Positions 40,662 to 49,892 of a stretch of DNA of 64,000 nt are shown in pieces. Each line of letters opens with the position of its first letter. Within the stretch, counting starts at the first letter, position 1. The DNA is taken from the NCBI GenBank assembly GCA_963790075.1, contig CAWBNG010000003.1:124001-188000 (forward strand), read 5' to 3'. The position numbers and the translations under genes are program-made. This stretch comes from CAYOUV01 sp963790075 (GTDB taxonomy: Bacteria; Chloroflexota; Anaerolineae; Anaerolineales; Villigracilaceae). The notes beneath the pieces are model-generated. The model worked only from the letters and a program-made list of their open reading frames with translations. It was not told where the DNA came from and did no database searches.

Positions 40662-41664
40662 GAATGCTATTAATTTGGACACACTGACAGTTAGAAACAA
40701 CGATGTAACACTTGTCCCCCAATCCAACGAACAATTGATCCCGGTCGATACCTTACCGCTTGATCAAAATCCGGCCGCGGTATATCTGGCAAAGTTGAAG
40801 AAGAGCAGCCGCCGGCCGCAAAAGAGTGGCCTGGATGCAGTGGCGAGGATGCTATCCAATGGCAGAGCAGATTGTTTTGAACTCAATTGGTGCAAGGTAC
40901 GCTACCAACATACGGCCCTGGTGCGGAGCCAACTTATGGATGGATATGCGCCTGCAACTGCTAACCGGATGCTTTCAGCGCTTCGTGGCACATTGGAACA
41001 AGCCTGGTTACTTGGACAGATGTCTGCCGAGGACTACCATCGCGCGGCACACCTGAAGGCAATTATTGGGGAGACTATACCAGCAGGTCGCGCATTATCA
41101 TCTGAAGAAATTTCCGCCTTACTCCAAGACTGTATCAATGACCCACGACCCATCGGGGCACGTGATGCTGCAGTTATTGCCATTATGTATTCTGGTGGGC
41201 TGAGACGTGCAGAAGTTACGAAGCTAGAACTATCTGATTATGATGCAGAGAGCAACAAACTGATAGTAAATGGAAAGCGTTCCAAGCAGCGGTCCGTTTA
41301 TCTGGCAGATGGGGCAGTTGCTGCTCTGCGGGATTGGCTAAAGGTTCGCGGAAATGAAAGTGGTCCGTTGTTTGCAGCCATCAATAGAGGAAACAATCTT
41401 GTTCCCGGAAAATCCATGACCCCACAAGGCATCTATTACCTGTTAAAAAGCCGGGCTAAGAGAGCAGGAGTAAAAAAGTTCTCCCCACATGATTTCCGAA
41501 GAACTTTCGTCGGCGATCTACTGGACGCTGGAGTTGACATCGCGATCGTAGCAAGAATGGCTGGGCATGCCAGCGTGAATACAACTGCACGATATGATCG
41601 CCGGCCGGAACGGGCAAAACAGCGAGCAGCAATGTTACTGAATGTACCCTATGTACGAACTTGA
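40660..41664 (+). CDS. Tyrosine recombinase / site-specific integrase
   Basis: 334-aa phage-type integrase. An N-terminal SAM-like core-binding domain spans residues 45-145 and a catalytic domain 150-330. Catalytic residues: Arg in YSGGLRRAEVTKL, Lys in VNGKRSKQRSVYL, His-x-x-Arg in SPHDFRRTFVGDLL, His in ARMAGHASVNTTARYDRR and the nucleophile Tyr in TTARYDRR. It starts at GTG 40660 behind TAGGAGA; the leader can hide that start by base pairing. Position just inside the left direct repeat suggests it mobilises the island. Confidence 0.93.
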   Translation: MNAINLDTLTVRNNDVTLVPQSNEQLIPVDTLPLDQNPAAVYLAKLKKSSRRPQKSGLDAVARMLSNGRADCFELNWCKVRYQHTALVRSQLMDGYAPATANRMLSALRGTLEQAWLLGQMSAEDYHRAAHLKAIIGETIPAGRALSSEEISALLQDCINDPRPIGARDAAVIAIMYSGGLRRAEVTKLELSDYDAESNKLIVNGKRSKQRSVYLADGAVAALRDWLKVRGNESGPLFAAINRGNNLVPGKSMTPQGIYYLLKSRAKRAGVKKFSPHDFRRTFVGDLLDAGVDIAIVARMAGHASVNTTARYDRRPERAKQRAAMLLNVPYVRT

Positions 41665-41945
41665 TGAATTTGGCTCAAACATTCAGCTACCATCCAGCTA
41701 CGATTTCAATTCACTGTCAACTTTTATTGTAAGAAATAAAAAGGGAAATAGATACTTGAGCCCTGCATGGCTCTGGATAGAACTGCTGGGCTCGACTTTT
41801 GACATTACGGAAGCTCCTGGAGAAAGAGTCTTCATGTTTTTTACTTTGCCAGGATGACAAATTTGTCAGCATCTTTACACAATTTTCAATTATACGGGAA
41901 AGTACACGCTTGATGTTACCCATTTCATTTGATAGAGTAACCAGG

Positions 41946-42299
41946 ATGTCTGTCAAAGAAAATATTCAAATCTTTCAGGAGTTAGACCTCGAGGCTTATT
42001 TAGCGATCTTACTGGAAGAATATGACGCCAGGGGACACACGTCCCAGCCCGACGCTTATCTGGTCGATGGGCTGCCCTTCTACAAACCAAAATGGATCGA
42101 GGATCACGTCTCCGTTTTGAGTTTCAATTACGTCCCTTTGCCAGGCATTCTGATCGAGGCGCTGGTAAACCATCCCGAACTTGTCTCGGATGATACTTTG
42201 ATCTGCTGGACGATTGAACAGGAGGTGTTAATTCAATCTTCAATGCGAATTATAAGAGAGAAAGCTAAAAATAAGAATTCTTCGTTGCTATCTAAATAA
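41946..42299 (+). CDS. Small hypothetical protein
   Basis: 117-aa frame starting MSVKENIQIFQELDLEAYLAILLEEYDARG. The frame is open further back to 41799, but the ATG at 41946 gives a more ordinary N-terminus. Charged, helical, no motif recognised. It follows the integrase gene on the same strand with a gap of 281 nt in which only a short doubtful frame occurs. It could be an excision or control partner of the integrase, but nothing in the sequence says so. Confidence 0.45.
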   Translation: MSVKENIQIFQELDLEAYLAILLEEYDARGHTSQPDAYLVDGLPFYKPKWIEDHVSVLSFNYVPLPGILIEALVNHPELVSDDTLICWTIEQEVLIQSSMRIIREKAKNKNSSLLSK

Positions 42300-42318
42300 A
42301 ATGGATTAGTTGTATTTG

Positions 42319-42662
42319 CTATTCGGCCCTTTTTTCGTAATCATCGAAATAGTCACTGTCAAGCCCATATCCATGATATTCAAAACGTTCGCTCCAATGA
42401 GGAACAATATCAGCTAATTGGAAGCTTTTCTCACACGAATTACATTTGTAAGTATAGCTACTTCAACGTGTTAATGAACTTTTCAAAGAGGAATCCCGCA
42501 ATCATCACATATCAAATCAGGTAATTCGTCGAAAGGAAGAGCACGTGGCTGTCCACATTCAAGGCAATTTTGTGTTACAAAACCGCCTTCACGACTTCGA
42601 ACTATGAGGCTAGGGCTGTTGTGGCACCACGATTTGGTGCCATAAAGAGGTTGATTTTCCAT
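42319..42662 (-). pseudogene. Broken double zinc-ribbon protein
   Basis: From ATG 42662 a frame of 59 codons reads MENQPLYGTKSWCHNS, then CLECGQPRALPFDELP and ICDDCGIPL, ending at TGA 42483: two CxxC pairs of one zinc ribbon. A second frame farther down reads YTYKCNSCEKSFQLADIVPH ... YFDDYEKRAE with TAG at 42319, a third CxxC. Together they look like one protein of about 110 residues interrupted by at least one indel near 42440-42480. A TATAAT on the minus strand (42740-42745) lies 78 nt upstream of the ATG. Confidence 0.5.
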
Positions 42663-42739
42663 GGCAAAAACTCCACTACACTTAGCGGCACAAACTTCTT
42701 AGGCGATAGTTTCAAATGAAATATTATTCCTCTATTACC

Positions 42740-42745
42740 ATTATA
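42740..42745 (-). promoter_or_regulatory. Minus-strand -10 box upstream of the zinc-ribbon gene
   Basis: TATAAT on the minus strand within TATAATGGTAAT (42734-42745), a 12-mer repeated at 45731-45742 upstream of the OLD gene. No convincing -35. Confidence 0.35.
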
Positions 42746-42833
42746 GGATTTTTTTTAAAATTAACCGCTGAAAATAAATCCAAGTTCTTAACCCTTGTTT
42801 TCACCTTTTCAAACTGTTAAGGTGTTTTTGTAT

Positions 42834-43319
42834 ATGACACTTGAGCGACCACACGGACACAAACCGTATGAAGTCTTTGGCATCACCGAGGCAGAAGTCG
42901 CACGCTTTCGGATCCCAGACGAAAAACTAAGAGAAATACTCGCCAACCCCCATACGACCACGCATACCATCAAGCTGAGCACCAACACCTTCGGGGAATA
43001 CCTGTTCCTGACAGCCAGCCGCGGGACCGGTCAACACCGGGTATGCATGACCTTCTATGGCCTGGGATACCATGAATTCCGGGAACGCTGGATCCACGAG
43101 GAATGGTTCTGGTATCAATCCCAAGCGAGCCTGGTTCCGATCCAACCTAAAATATCCACCGAAGAAATAGCCGAGAAGCTGGAACAGCGCCGGGTTGAAA
43201 TTTCCCCTTACCTTGGCGAAGACACCCAGACGGACCTGGGGCAGATGTTCGAACAGCTGGCCGACCTGACTGATGACGATGCAGCGCTGGCTGAAATGCA
43301 GGATTTGGGATTGCTCTAA
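42834..43319 (+). CDS. Hypothetical protein
   Basis: 161-aa soluble protein; the start at ATG 42834 has AAGGTG upstream (open frame to 42795). It begins MTLERPHGHKPYEVFGITEAEVARFRI and has a central beta-rich part (THTIKLSTNTFGEYLFLTASRG), an aromatic stretch (HEEWFWYQSQ) and an acidic helical end. I recognise no family. GC content is higher than in its AT-rich neighbours, nearer the backbone, which suggests a separate origin. It is followed by two hairpins, the second a likely terminator. Confidence 0.6.
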   Translation: MTLERPHGHKPYEVFGITEAEVARFRIPDEKLREILANPHTTTHTIKLSTNTFGEYLFLTASRGTGQHRVCMTFYGLGYHEFRERWIHEEWFWYQSQASLVPIQPKISTEEIAEKLEQRRVEISPYLGEDTQTDLGQMFEQLADLTDDDAALAEMQDLGLL

Positions 43320-43369
43320 AACCCGAAGCGAGTTTCGGGCATTTCCACTAATACTATAAGGTAAACAGA

Positions 43370-43394
43370 AGACCACCGCTCTGTCTGGTGGTCT
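43370..43394. terminator. Terminator hairpin between hypothetical gene and OLD remnant
   Basis: AGACCACC (43370-43377) with GGTGGTCT (43387-43394), followed by CTCTT. A smaller CCCGAA/TTCGGG hairpin (43322-43339) precedes it. Confidence 0.6.
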
Positions 43395-43480
43395 CTCTTA
43401 TGGTCAACGGCGAATATCTTCTTGCCGGGGAGCTATGTCATAAAAGATAGTTTGTGCGACGTTAGCAGTTGTTAGGGTTC

Positions 43481-45525
43481 CTATTCTCCACTAGAAGTCT
43501 TATCGTCTTCTTTGGCCTTTTGATTCGGTTTTGACATTGGCTCATTCTGGGCCTTGAGTTTATCAATTATGGCTTGTGCTATCTTTGTTAAGTTACTAAT
43601 TGTGTCCTTATCAGCTTCACCCTTTTCAATCATACGCTTTATCGTTTCGCCCACCCTCTTTTTACTAAAACCAATATGGTATTTTTCCTTATATAATTCC
43701 TCGTATATTTTGGTTCTTTTCCTCTTTTCATCACTAGGTTTATCGACAGGTTGCGTAGAGTAAGTCTCTACGACTGCACGGTAGTAGAAATCAGCACTTA
43801 TTACATCCTCTAACTCAAAATCTACACCGTCTTTTATATTAATCCAGAATTCTAAGGGTATGATTTGTTTATCATCAAAGCCTTGATCTTCAAGTTCATT
43901 CTAAGCGCCCTCCCCGAACTGTCTGCGTCAAGGAGAACTACGAATGGCAATCGACTCCTATCAAAAAATCTTGCTATGAATACATCTTTACTTTCAGCCA
44001 AATTTCCATTAATTAGCACCTTGTTCTTTAAACTCTGCATTTAACCGATATTATTGCTTCTAATATTGGTTTGTCAGCTGCTCCTTCCACTAGTACGTTG
44101 TACTCGTTAAAAATCAAACTTGCGATAATGCTTGTTCCGATTGCTGATCTAATGGGTTCTAATAAATCAAAATCTTCGCCTGGCTTGGGAGTAACACTCG
44201 ATATTTTAGTTCCTTCATTATTACCATGCAATTCTACAACCCTTACTTGAGAGATATTGAAAGGGTTAATAAGTGCCGGAGAGTGGGTAACGTAAATTAC
44301 CTGGCTATCAAATGCTATCTTCTCTTCCAGAATCGTTTAATATCTTGTTGACCATCGACGTGAAGTTCTAATCCTGGATTGTCAAGAAGAAAAATCACAC
44401 TACCAGTTCTTCCAACATCTGTAAGCATTGCGCTATAAAATGACAAATACCACTGAAAGCCCTCACTACGAGCAGTCGGTGGTATCCTGGGCTCATAGGT
44501 CCCATCGCTTATGGAAACTGTTAGTTTGTTATTCGAAATTCCGAAATGAACTTGATAACTTTCTTGAATTCCAAAATTCATTTCAAGCCTCCAGAAATTG
44601 CACTTCTGTGAAAATCCTCATAGGAATGTATTTCAGTTCAGTCAGATGATTTTGACAATCTTGAAACAGTCTGCAAGTCCAAACCTGCTGCTCTGCATAA
44701 ATTGTGCATACCTGAGGAGTTTTTATTTGGCTCGGCAATAAAGGTATCGATGTCTACTTCATCTGGGATATGGTGAATAGTAGTTTGATGAAGAATAAAG
44801 CTTGGTATAAGTTTCTTTAAACCCTCAATGGGATCAATTTTATATTGCTCTTTAATGGTTTGAAATTACATTTTGAATTTCACTCAGCTCGATATTTATT
44901 TCCTGTTGTAACGTTTCATCCTGTCCTGGTAGACCTTTAAGAGCAGTTGAAAACGTTTCGTACGTGTCATCAATTTTACTCGGATCATCAAACGTCGAGG
45001 CTGTAAAATTCTTTATTGCTTTTTGGAATTTACTTTTTGCTTCCAAAAATTCCGCCAGTCTTTCAGTATGGGTTGTCAATTTCCTTTCAAGGGTTGCACC
45101 CATTTCCGTCAACCTTGAGACACAATTTGTAATGTCAGGCTTTATTTGCTCAAATGGTATCTCCTCCCCTGTTTTTGTGATATGCGAATACTTGTAGTTA
45201 TTGCCTAAGTATTTTGAAACACGTACAAACTAGAAATTCGCAGTTGACCTTCAATAGATTTGCGATCTTCTGGGTCAAGAGAAAATGTAAGATTGACTAT
45301 TGGGATTGTCTTTGGGTCTTGACTAGCCAATTGGGGACGAAGGTGGTTGGGAAGGTCACTTTCTTTATAAGAATGATTGGAATTAAAGCTTGCTAGCGCT
45401 TTAAGAAAATTTGTTTTTCCCTGCTCATTTTTCCCAATTAGAACTGTTACACCCTCATCAATATCAATGGGACCGCTGTCAACAATAGATCGGAAATTCG
45501 TAATATGACATTTATCGATTTTCAT
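43481..45525 (-). pseudogene. OLD-family ATP-dependent nuclease, multiply frameshifted
   Basis: From ATG 45525: MKIDKCHITNFRSIV and Walker A IGKNEQGKTNF (AAA/SMC-like ATPase). Further down are a coiled region (45112-44852), a Walker B region VIFLLDNPGLELHVDGQQ (about 44400-44340), then TOPRIM pieces VLVEGAADKPILEAI (about 44090) and VVLLDADSSGRA (about 43930), and an acidic tail ending SKPNQKAKEDDKTSSGE at 43481. This is the class 1 OLD order. At least five single-base shifts separate the pieces (for example near 45210, 44850, 44330 and 44040). OLD proteins are anti-phage or DNA-repair nucleases; this copy should not be active as written. Confidence 0.8.
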
Positions 45526-46089
45526 TTGTCCCTCCGGTCTTATTTTGCCTATCAGACAAAATGAGCAAGTATATCGTTGATAGAAAAGTGCTCCAATTGC
45601 CCAAGTGCAAATTAGCTTAGTAAAGGCTTATTTTGATTGCGGTTAATTTTTGCTCTAATGTCGTCTAATTTCTGTATAAGCCGCAGACTGTGAAAATTCA
45701 TATTACATATGGTTATGTGATGTATCTCTCATTACCATTATAAGTGTTTTTGCACAAAGTGCTGTGAACATAACCCCTATTGTGTTCACAAAGGTTTAAA
45801 AGAGGTGGTCAAACCGGCGAATGTTTCTTGAGCCCAAATCTTCTGGGGTGTTCTTGGTGGATAAAATTCATACCGAAGATCGGTTTTTTCTTCGGAATAT
45901 AATTTAGACCTTGCTGCCAACACTCTAGGACGCGATAGTTTTTCCCGTCATCTGGTAACTATTTCTTATAAGGAAGTTAAATTTTTACACCGCCTGGGGA
46001 ATATGTCTCAAAATAAATGTTGTGCGACGTGAAATCAAATTGTTATTAAACTGACTTGGTAAACTCCCCTACGCGACTTATAATAAGAA
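45526..46089. other. Intergenic region upstream of the OLD remnant
   Basis: 564 nt without a coding frame I can support. It contains a minus-strand TATAAT (45737-45742) and an inverted repeat at 45763-45790. AT-rich, with GAAGAT...GGTTTTTTCTTC hairpin-like sequence near 45878-45895. It ends at the IS701-like element. Confidence 0.5.
45763..45790. promoter_or_regulatory. Inverted repeat operator candidate upstream of OLD
   Basis: TGTGAACA (45763-45770) and TGTTCACA (45783-45790) form a perfect 8+8 repeat with a 12-nt spacer. It sits where the -35 of the minus-strand TATAAT at 45737-45742 would be, so a repressor bound here could silence the OLD gene. Confidence 0.45.
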
Positions 46090-46093
46090 CTAG

Positions 46094-47591
46094 CTAGCAT
46101 TACAGCGCGACATTGGCAGATAGTGTAGCAAGTCGATCCAACTTAGACTTACGATGAGAGAGATAAGCGACAAAATTGCGCTTCTGGTAATACTTCACCC
46201 GGCCCAAGGCAGCCGGGGCATCGAAGGTTGGTTTGGGCAAAACACTGGCCAACAAGAGTCGAACTTGATAGACTGTCAAAGCGGGAGCCTGACCTTGGAA
46301 ACGGATCCTCAAACGGACCAGGAAATAATGAGCCAAAGAGACCAACAGCATATGGTGATGCCATCCCAACCAACTGCGCACCTCGTAATGATCAAACCCA
46401 ACTTCACCTTTGGCTTCTTCGAAGATGGATTCAATCGGCCATCTCATGCCGCTGATGCGCACAAACTCGATCACGGGTGTTTCTGCGGGGGCATTGCTGA
46501 AGTAGAATTTGATGATCGAAGGGTCTTCCAGGTTGCGGCGGATGATCAACCAAACTTCCGGGCCCGGCAAATTTTTGCGCAACTCAATCAGCCGCAGGAA
46601 AGCGAAGTCGCAGATGATGGGCCCTTTGCTGCCTTCTTTGATCGTCGCACGGGTCCAGCCTTCTTGAGGAATGCCTGCCGCCAATTCGTTCACCAAGGTT
46701 GGGCGATCGCTTGGGTGACGCAGACGCAGCCGGGTTGGATAACGGCCATGACCTTTCCACTCGGGGACATGCACTTCGGGACGGATGCTCCAGACTGGGG
46801 TATTGGACTTGATCTCCGTGAAATACCACTTGCTCAATGCAGCAATTCCATCTCGAAAAGCAGGCGCATCCCCGTACAATTCGTCTGCAGCCACCCATTG
46901 GAAGGGCAAAACACCCCGTTGGATGGCTTTTTCCACCAATTTCAGGCCAATTTCTGGTTTGGTCTGATAAACCATGCCTTCCGGCACGCCACACGCCCTG
47001 CGCCTTTCGGCATGCGTATCATCGAACCATTCATCCGGCAGGAACAACTGCCCCTCGATCAGACTGTACCCTTTGCGACTGGCATACCCCAGGTAAACCC
47101 CCACCTGGCCATTCGCGATCTTGCCCACCGATCCACAGTATTGTGCAGCCACCCCAACCAAGTCCTCCCCTTGCTTGACCACACTCAATTCGTCGACCAA
47201 TGCAACCCCATCCGTTTCACCCAGCGTCTCGCCTACCAGCCGTTGATGGATGGCGATCACAGGCTCCTGCTCCCACGGACTTTGTCCCATGAAATGCTGC
47301 ATGCTGCGGACATTCTTGCCCAGCTCAAGCGCCATCCGCTCGATGTTCTTGCGCGACGAAATCCCCAGCAGCCCCACCATGTAGCTTTGGCTCCATTCCA
47401 ATTGCTCTCGTCGCTGATAAGCCAATTCAAACTCTGTGATATAAGCTTGCATTTCATTCATAAAACATTCAAGATCTTTTTCCGTCAAATTGCACTCTGG
47501 CGCAGGACAAGTCTCGGTTACAATTCTGTTTGGCATGGTATCGTCTCCTTTCCATTTGATCGTGGTTGGAGTAAAGATACCATGCCTTTCA
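46094..47591 (-). mobile_element. IS701-like element (ends tentative)
   Basis: It contains a full-length IS701-type transposase. CTAG, which fits the YTAR duplication reported for IS701 members, occurs at 46090-46093 and 47592-47595, but inverted repeats inside these points are poor, so the limits are provisional. Insertion left a broken DUF5655 gene on the right and the OLD upstream region on the left. Confidence 0.4.
46100..47536 (-). CDS. IS701 family transposase
   Basis: 478-aa DDE transposase of the IS4/IS701 superfamily, starting at ATG 47536 (MPNRIVTETCPAPEC) with AAGGAG 9 nt upstream; the frame is open to 47662. Seen: ALVDELSVVKQGEDLVG with the first Asp, WVAADELYGDAPAF with the second Asp region, and the YREK-like WPIESIFEEAKGEVGFDHYEVRSW with the catalytic Glu near residue 380. 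N-terminal part: SYMVGLLGISSRKNIERMA. The gene is intact. The long opposite-strand open frame over it is a shadow. Confidence 0.92.
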   Translation of the reverse strand: MPNRIVTETCPAPECNLTEKDLECFMNEMQAYITEFELAYQRREQLEWSQSYMVGLLGISSRKNIERMALELGKNVRSMQHFMGQSPWEQEPVIAIHQRLVGETLGETDGVALVDELSVVKQGEDLVGVAAQYCGSVGKIANGQVGVYLGYASRKGYSLIEGQLFLPDEWFDDTHAERRRACGVPEGMVYQTKPEIGLKLVEKAIQRGVLPFQWVAADELYGDAPAFRDGIAALSKWYFTEIKSNTPVWSIRPEVHVPEWKGHGRYPTRLRLRHPSDRPTLVNELAAGIPQEGWTRATIKEGSKGPIICDFAFLRLIELRKNLPGPEVWLIIRRNLEDPSIIKFYFSNAPAETPVIEFVRISGMRWPIESIFEEAKGEVGFDHYEVRSWLGWHHHMLLVSLAHYFLVRLRIRFQGQAPALTVYQVRLLLASVLPKPTFDAPAALGRVKYYQKRNFVAYLSHRKSKLDRLATLSANVAL

Positions 47592-47610
47592 CTAGAGAAA
47601 AGAGCAAAAT

Positions 47611-48519
47611 ATGCCTTTGTATCAGATAAATTCCGATTCGGAAATATCTCAGATAAAACCAACTACCTTCAAAAGCGAGAAGCAACTTCAAAAGTTATTT
47701 GAAAGTAATTTAGGTAGGCTGGTGGGGGTGCGTTTTGTTGCAAGCGAGTTTACAACGGGTGATCGCCAGAGGGCCGGATAGATACCCTTGGGTTGGATCA
47801 AGATGGGTCACCTACTATAATCGAGTATAAAAAATCTAGTAAAGAAAATGTCATGAACCAGGGGCTTTTTTATTTGGATTGGTTAGTCGATCATAAAGGT
47901 GATTTCACAATGTCTGCTCAAGAGGCTCTTGGGAATGAAATAGAAATCGATTGGTCTCAACCCAGGTTGATCCTGATCGCTGAAAGTTTTTCGGAATATG
48001 ACAAATATGCCGTGAATAGAATTGGGGCTAATATTGAATTATGGTCATACCATCGATATGGAGAAAATTTCCTATACCTAGAACCCTTGTTTGTTACAAA
48101 TCAAAAAACCATAAAACCTAATGAATTTAATGAAGATACTGAAAAAGTTGAATTACCGATTTACTTAATAGATGACCATATAAACGATAAACCAGAATCT
48201 ACTAAGGAGCTTTTCGAACAATTACGTGAAAGAATTATAGCTTTGGCAGAAGACCAATCCGATCATTGAAAAAGCAAAAAAAATGTATGTTAGCTATAAG
48301 CACGGGAAAAACTTTTGTGAGGTTCGTGTTCAAGCAAAAGCACTATGGATTTGGCTCGATATCCATCAATCGGATTTAGATGATCCAAATAATTTGACTC
48401 GGGATGTTACCAATATTGGTCACTACGGAACTGGGCAGGTGGATCTAAAATTTTCTACAATTTCTGATCTTAACAAAGTTATGGATTTGGTAAAGCAATC
48501 TTACCTACAAACTATTTAA
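47611..48519 (+). pseudogene. DUF5655 / NucS-like nuclease-fold protein, frameshifted
   Basis: From ATG 47611 the reading is MPLYQINSDSEIS, then QLQKLFESNLGRLVGVRFVASEF, then a shift near 47775, then IDTLGLDQDGSPTIIEYKK, which carries the PD-(D/E)XK-like D...E.K core. It ends at 48269 in one frame, and a DUF5655 domain (YVSYKHGKNFCEVRVQAKALW ... NIGHYGTGQVDLKF) follows in another to 48519. Related proteins join an N-terminal nuclease-like domain to DUF5655. Two single-base shifts break it. It sits about 20 nt from the IS701-like element and just upstream of BREX. Confidence 0.7.
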
Positions 48520-48550
48520 ACAGATAATCTGTTGCGATTAGGCAAATTTA

Positions 48551-49318
48551 ATGATTGACTTGATTTCTAATAATATAGATGACTATGACACAACTATAAA
48601 CATCATCGGTGGTTTACGGGATATTGGCGTTATTTATAAGGCTATTGAATCCCATTTTCAGGAGGGAATTCTTTAGATAATCTAATAACTGGTAGGAATG
48701 AACTAAATCTTAGAACTGAACGAAGCCAAAAACGAATCCACAAGGCTATTAATGTGGCATTTCTTAATTTTCTAAAGTCAAGACCACAAAGATATTTTTC
48801 ATAGCTTATTTATTAGGGATGAACTATTGCCAGATAGGGAGTTAGTCTTATATTGGCAATTTTCTCTGTTCAAATAGATTGTTCCGTGAGATATCCACTA
48901 AGGATTTTATCAAGCATTATTTTTCAGGTAGAAGTGGTCTTTCAAAGGATGATATTAATGCTTATCTAAAAGAATTTTTGAGCCAAAATAAACATCTCAA
49001 TCTCAGTGGTCAGAAAACACAATACAATACTTTATCAACTAAATACCTAAACTTGATGAGCAAACTTAATTTTCTTGAAGGTGCTCGGATAAAATCCTTT
49101 AGGCATATTAGAACTTCAGATGAAGCCTTAGTGTTATTTCTTTATTTTGCACAACTTCACAATCCCCAAATAGGAATATTCTCAAAAACGAAATGTTACC
49201 ACTTATCATTTGTGACACAATGAAGATATCCTAGAACGCTTAAGAAGCTTTCTGTGAAAGGCTTTTTCAATATGATTTCAATGGTGTTGACTTGAATATC
49301 GAGCTGAACTCATAGCTA
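48551..49318 (+). pseudogene. brxA: BrxA (DUF1819), frameshifted
   Basis: First gene of the type 1 BREX locus. The pieces are MIDLISNNIDDYDTTINIIGG from ATG 48551, then EGNSLDNLITGRNELNLRTE, then FHSLFIRDELLPDREL, then RLFREISTKDFIKHYFSGR (the typical DUF1819 motif) and LEGARIKSFRHIRTSDEALV. They lie in different frames, needing at least four one-base corrections (for example GGAGGGA near 48665, CAAATAG near 48870). BrxA is a small DNA-binding BREX protein. The end is approximate, with the 3' part past 49205 also out of frame. Confidence 0.72.
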
Positions 49319-49332
49319 TAAAGGAATATGTG

Positions 49333-49882
49333 ATGTCTTATACAACAGATCATAAGCAAAAATTTGACGATCTAAGATTTTATATTGAAAATCAGGATCA
49401 AGTACGGAGAGAGGCAAATGGTGGAAATAGCATTCTGTTTTCCTACCCACCAGATGAAGAGCAACTTTACATAGATAAAGCGAAAGAGCTTTATGAAGAA
49501 AAAGCAGTCTTTATTGATATCAGCAAATTATTGTAAATTTAATCGATGAAGATGGTTGGGAATGCCTTCAAAGAGTATTATCATGACTTTCAAAACACCC
49601 CGCATGTGATCTTCAATTCTGATGATCCATCGGAAGATTTATTCGACATGATCATTAGCGAAATTGAGTGCTGCTTGTAATAACAGCAAAATTCCTTTCA
49701 TTGTAAGAACTGGATGTCTTTACGGCACCGGAATTGAAAACGTAAATATTATGGAGCATAAAACCATAATGAACCTTCCATATCCTTTAGTCATTTTTTA
49801 TCCTTCCCGCATCGAAGACGATAATCTCTACTTTTTAAATTTCAAACCTGCGTCAAAATATCGCTGCATGTTGGTGAAATAA
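49333..49882 (+). pseudogene. brxB: BrxB (DUF1788), frameshifted
   Basis: ATG 49333 behind AAGGAAT. The frame reads FDDLRFYIENQDQVRRE, SILFSYPPDEEQLY and VFIDISKLL and stops at 49536. The following bases continue as IVNLIDEDGWECLQRVL in another frame. The C-terminal part (49664-49882) reads IPFIVRTGCLYGTGIENVNI, PLVIFYPSRIEDDNLYFLNF and KYRCMLVK, the DUF1788 signature end. At least two indels interrupt it. BrxB is an essential BREX component of unknown biochemical role. It ends 10 nt before brxC. Confidence 0.72.
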
Positions 49883-49892
49883 GAGGCTCTTC

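Noticed and set aside
41642..41857. 71-aa frame after the integrase
   Set aside because: It overlaps the integrase 3' end, has no good RBS and no recognisable domain. It could be the first part of a broken gene joined to 41946-42299, but this cannot be supported.
46090..47595. Exact ends of the IS701-like element
   Set aside because: CTAG flanks are suggestive, but no convincing inverted repeats could be aligned inside them. The limits are given only as tentative.
46154..47629. 491-aa plus-strand open frame
   Set aside because: It is antisense to a clear IS701 transposase and reads as low-complexity shadow sequence without a motif.
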